NCBI GenBank assembly: GCA_004557315.1
Contig: SFEH01000039.1
Location: 1 to 16,016, forward strand
DNA: 16,016 nt
Direction: 5' to 3'
Source: Bacteroidales bacterium
GTDB lineage: Bacteria > Bacteroidota > Bacteroidia > Bacteroidales > UBA3663
In this document: piece after piece, positions 13,979-16,016 of the stretch
Layout: every line of letters begins with the position of its first letter
Position numbering within the stretch: position 1 is the first letter of the stretch
Position numbers and translations under genes: made by a program
Notes under the pieces: generated by a model
What the model saw: the letters and a program-made list of their open reading frames with translations, nothing else
What the model was told of the DNA's origin: nothing
Database searches by the model: none

Positions 13979-14827
13979 TCAATTATCACTTGTTTTTGAT
14001 TGAATCTTTTCGTTGAGATATTTTATCTTGCCTGCTGCAACCTTGTTCTGCTGGGTGTAGAGAAGTTGCTCGGCAAGGATACAACCCAGTTCATAGCTTG
14101 CTGCAAGTGCTTCGCGCTCTTTTTTCGATATAGCCACATTGACTTCCTTCTTTTCTCCAATCAATATCGCTTTCAGACCTTTGTCGTCGGCATGAGTGGC
14201 GATAAATGCCAATGCGCCATTGTCTTTCTCACCTTTGTAGGTGACACTCTCGTAGTGAGTGCCATCGATGGTGTATTTGTAGTTTGAGCCATCGTTATAG
14301 GGAATTGACGATGTAGTGACCGATGAACCGTCAGATGCTATGATCCTTAAAGCTGTATGGTTAATGTCGGCACCGCCCGAGAAAGTGCTTATGAGCTGGG
14401 TGACTCCATATTCATCGACAGCCGCATGGATATACGACCTCTGGACATTGTTCTCGACTTCAGTACCCTTGAAGATAAAACGGCCAAGCTCGTCGTATTC
14501 CGACTTTTCGAAATTGAAGTATTTCTGTGTCGTCTCATTGATCTTTGGCACAATCTCTTCGATGAGCTTCTCTGTTTCAGCAAGAGTCTTTTCCTCGACT
14601 GCAAGATTGATGCGATACATCAGCAACTGTGCCGCCTTACGGGCATCGATACATTGCTTGTAGTTGTTCTCGATGCTGTCGAGCAGTACTTTAGCGTCGT
14701 TGTAGTTGCACTTGTCGTAAGCTACCTGCGCTTCCATCAGAAGAGTCTGTGCCTGTTCCTTTGAATTGTCTGAACAGGCGATGCATCCTAACAATGCAAA
14801 TATGTATAATTTCTTTCTCATAATCAT
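13979..14827 (-). CDS. Predicted lipoprotein of unknown function
   Basis: ATG at 14827 (a second ATG two codons later is equally possible) gives 282 residues with a short lysine-led hydrophobic segment ending LLGCIACSDNS. Either the Cys after LLG or the one after CIA could be the lipidated residue. Residues about 22-90 are helical with a TPR- or coiled-coil-like pattern (AQTLLMEAQVAYDKCNYNDAKVLLDSIENN). A central part (about 105-215) looks beta-rich with many Gly, Ser and Thr residues and a repeated hydrophobic/polar alternation. The C-terminal about 60 residues are again helical and charged. I recognise no named domain. It begins 9 bases after the rel gene stop and ends 17 bases before the TPR gene start. 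It is therefore probably co-made with the TPR protein and barrel and anchored in the same envelope. Confidence 0.75.
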   Translation of the reverse strand: MIMRKKLYIFALLGCIACSDNSKEQAQTLLMEAQVAYDKCNYNDAKVLLDSIENNYKQCIDARKAAQLLMYRINLAVEEKTLAETEKLIEEIVPKINETTQKYFNFEKSEYDELGRFIFKGTEVENNVQRSYIHAAVDEYGVTQLISTFSGGADINHTALRIIASDGSSVTTSSIPYNDGSNYKYTIDGTHYESVTYKGEKDNGALAFIATHADDKGLKAILIGEKKEVNVAISKKEREALAASYELGCILAEQLLYTQQNKVAAGKIKYLNEKIQSKTSDN

Positions 14828-14836
14828 TTAGTTAAT

Positions 14837-16016
14837 TCAGTTCACTCGTTCCACATGTCGTACTCCCTTCACGGTCTTGATCTTCTTTATCACAGCTGTG
14901 AGCGTAGAGAGGTCGTTGACCATGATGGTGAGATGGCCATTGAACAAACCAGCATTTGAGTCGATATTGATAGATCGGAGCAAGGTGTCTTTTTCCTTAT
15001 TTATAATGGAAGAGATATTGCTCACGATGCCTATGTCGTCGTGACCCACTACGCGCAGAGTGATGCAGTATTGCGAGCCGCTCTTGCCCGACCATTTGGC
15101 TTTCACTATACGGTAAGGATACTGCTCCTTGAGGTTCTTGATGTTGACACAGTCGGCTCTGTGGATACGTATTCCTCCAGAAACGCTCACGAAGCCTTCC
15201 ACCTTGTCGCCATAGATAGGGTGGCAGCAGCCAGCCAGCTTGTAGTCGATGCCCTTGAGATCCTTGTCGATGACGAGAACGTCCGAACCGTTGTCGTTTG
15301 ACGACTGTGAGCCGACATTAAGGTCGAAATCCTCGGCCTTATGTTCGCCATTGGCAATGCGAGACTCTGTCTGTGAGACATGCGAATGCATCTCGTCCCA
15401 TACTTTCAGCACGTCATCGACCGATAGTTCGCCTATTGAGAGCGCATGATAGAAATGGGTCTGGTATTTGAAGCCCATCTTGATGATGACCTTCGAGATC
15501 TCGCTCTCGCTTAATTCTATCTTGCGATTCTTGAAACGGCGTTGCAGCAGTTCCTTTCCTGTCAGAGCCTCTCGGTTTTCGATTTCCTTGATGCCCTGCT
15601 TTATGCGGTTGCGAGCCTTTGAGGTCACCACGATGCTGAGCCAGTCCTGCTTTGGAGTCTGCTGCGGATTGGTGATGATCTCGACCGTATCACCGCTCTT
15701 CAACTGATAGTTGATCTTGACGTTCCTGTTGCCCACCTTTGCTCCGACACACGTCATGCCGATACGCGAGTGGATATGGAAGGCGAAGTCGAGCACTGTC
15801 GCACCCTTTGGCAGTTTCCGGATCTCTCCGTTAGGTGTGAACACGAAGATCTCTTCCTGATAGAGGTCCATTGAGAAATCCTTCATCAATTCGGTAGGCG
15901 AGGAGTTGTGTTCGAGCGCCTCTCGTATGCTCGCCATCACCTGATCGGCAGCACCCTCGCTCTTTATGCCCTTGTATTTCCAGTGGGCAGCCAGGCCTTT
16001 CTCTGCCACCTCATCC
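14837..16016 (-). CDS. rel: RelA/SpoT family (p)ppGpp synthetase/hydrolase, C-terminal part (5' truncated)
   Basis: The frame is open to the window edge (D-E-V-A-E-K-G-L-A-A-H-W-K-Y-K), so the GTG near 16009 is an internal valine and the HD and most of the synthetase domain lie outside. Visible in order are the end of the synthetase domain with GLAAHWKYKG and a TGS domain (EEIFVFTPNGEIRKLPKG through VEIITN). A helical region follows, then the conserved Cys module LAGCCHPIYGDKVEGFV with HRADC, and a C-terminal ACT domain (about the last 75 residues, from ITLRVVGHDDIGIVSN). Such proteins make or break the stringent-response alarmone in the cytoplasm, and their C-terminal half senses uncharged tRNA on the ribosome. 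Whether this copy is bifunctional cannot be judged because its catalytic domains are missing. Its stop is 9 bases from the lipoprotein ATG, so alarmone synthesis and the envelope genes may share a message. Confidence 0.95.
   Translation of the reverse strand, partial: DEVAEKGLAAHWKYKGIKSEGAADQVMASIREALEHNSSPTELMKDFSMDLYQEEIFVFTPNGEIRKLPKGATVLDFAFHIHSRIGMTCVGAKVGNRNVKINYQLKSGDTVEIITNPQQTPKQDWLSIVVTSKARNRIKQGIKEIENREALTGKELLQRRFKNRKIELSESEISKVIIKMGFKYQTHFYHALSIGELSVDDVLKVWDEMHSHVSQTESRIANGEHKAEDFDLNVGSQSSNDNGSDVLVIDKDLKGIDYKLAGCCHPIYGDKVEGFVSVSGGIRIHRADCVNIKNLKEQYPYRIVKAKWSGKSGSQYCITLRVVGHDDIGIVSNISSIINKEKDTLLRSINIDSNAGLFNGHLTIMVNDLSTLTAVIKKIKTVKGVRHVERVN

Noticed and set aside
13962..13982. 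Start of the TPR gene at 13982
   Set aside because: This would be a TTG codon overlapping the lipoprotein stop. ATG at 13961 begins exactly at a standard signal peptide.

Overview
The window looks like a chromosomal piece of a member of the Bacteroidales; Prevotellaceae or Muribaculaceae are plausible, but the sequence alone does not decide. Evidence: an HU-HIG type histone-like protein, a bacterial GH3-family enzyme, a plug-less TonB-receptor-like barrel, start codons preceded by A/T-rich stretches instead of Shine-Dalgarno sites, and a TAnnTTTG-type promoter box in front of topA. Genes are densely packed. Twelve coding regions are supported, two of them cut by the window edges.

Left edge (1-890): the 3' end of an HU-HIG gene on the + strand is followed by a 200-base spacer. 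The spacer is almost wholly made of 8-bp tandem repeats in opposite orientations around a twice-repeated 20-bp core. A two-helix membrane microprotein follows, then a strong two-way terminator where + and - transcription converge.

Middle (888-9706, all - strand): a candidate seven-gene transcription unit runs topA, GH3-family enzyme, metG, two short chromate-transporter halves (CHR), a TPM-domain membrane protein, and lemA. Most junctions are 0-11 bases or overlap by 4 bases. The exception is the 142-base TPM-lemA gap, which holds inverted repeats and a tandem repeat beside the lemA start. DNA topology and translation enzymes therefore appear to share a message with membrane proteins of unclear role.

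Right part (9725-16016, all - strand): the 3' half of a (p)ppGpp synthetase/hydrolase gene is followed at 9 bases or less by an unknown lipoprotein. The next two genes are a large periplasmic TPR protein, reached after 17 bases, and a plug-less outer-membrane barrel 2 bases later. A hairpin terminator closes the unit. Lipoprotein, TPR protein and barrel look like one envelope assembly of unknown function, and they are the best candidate here for an undescribed system.
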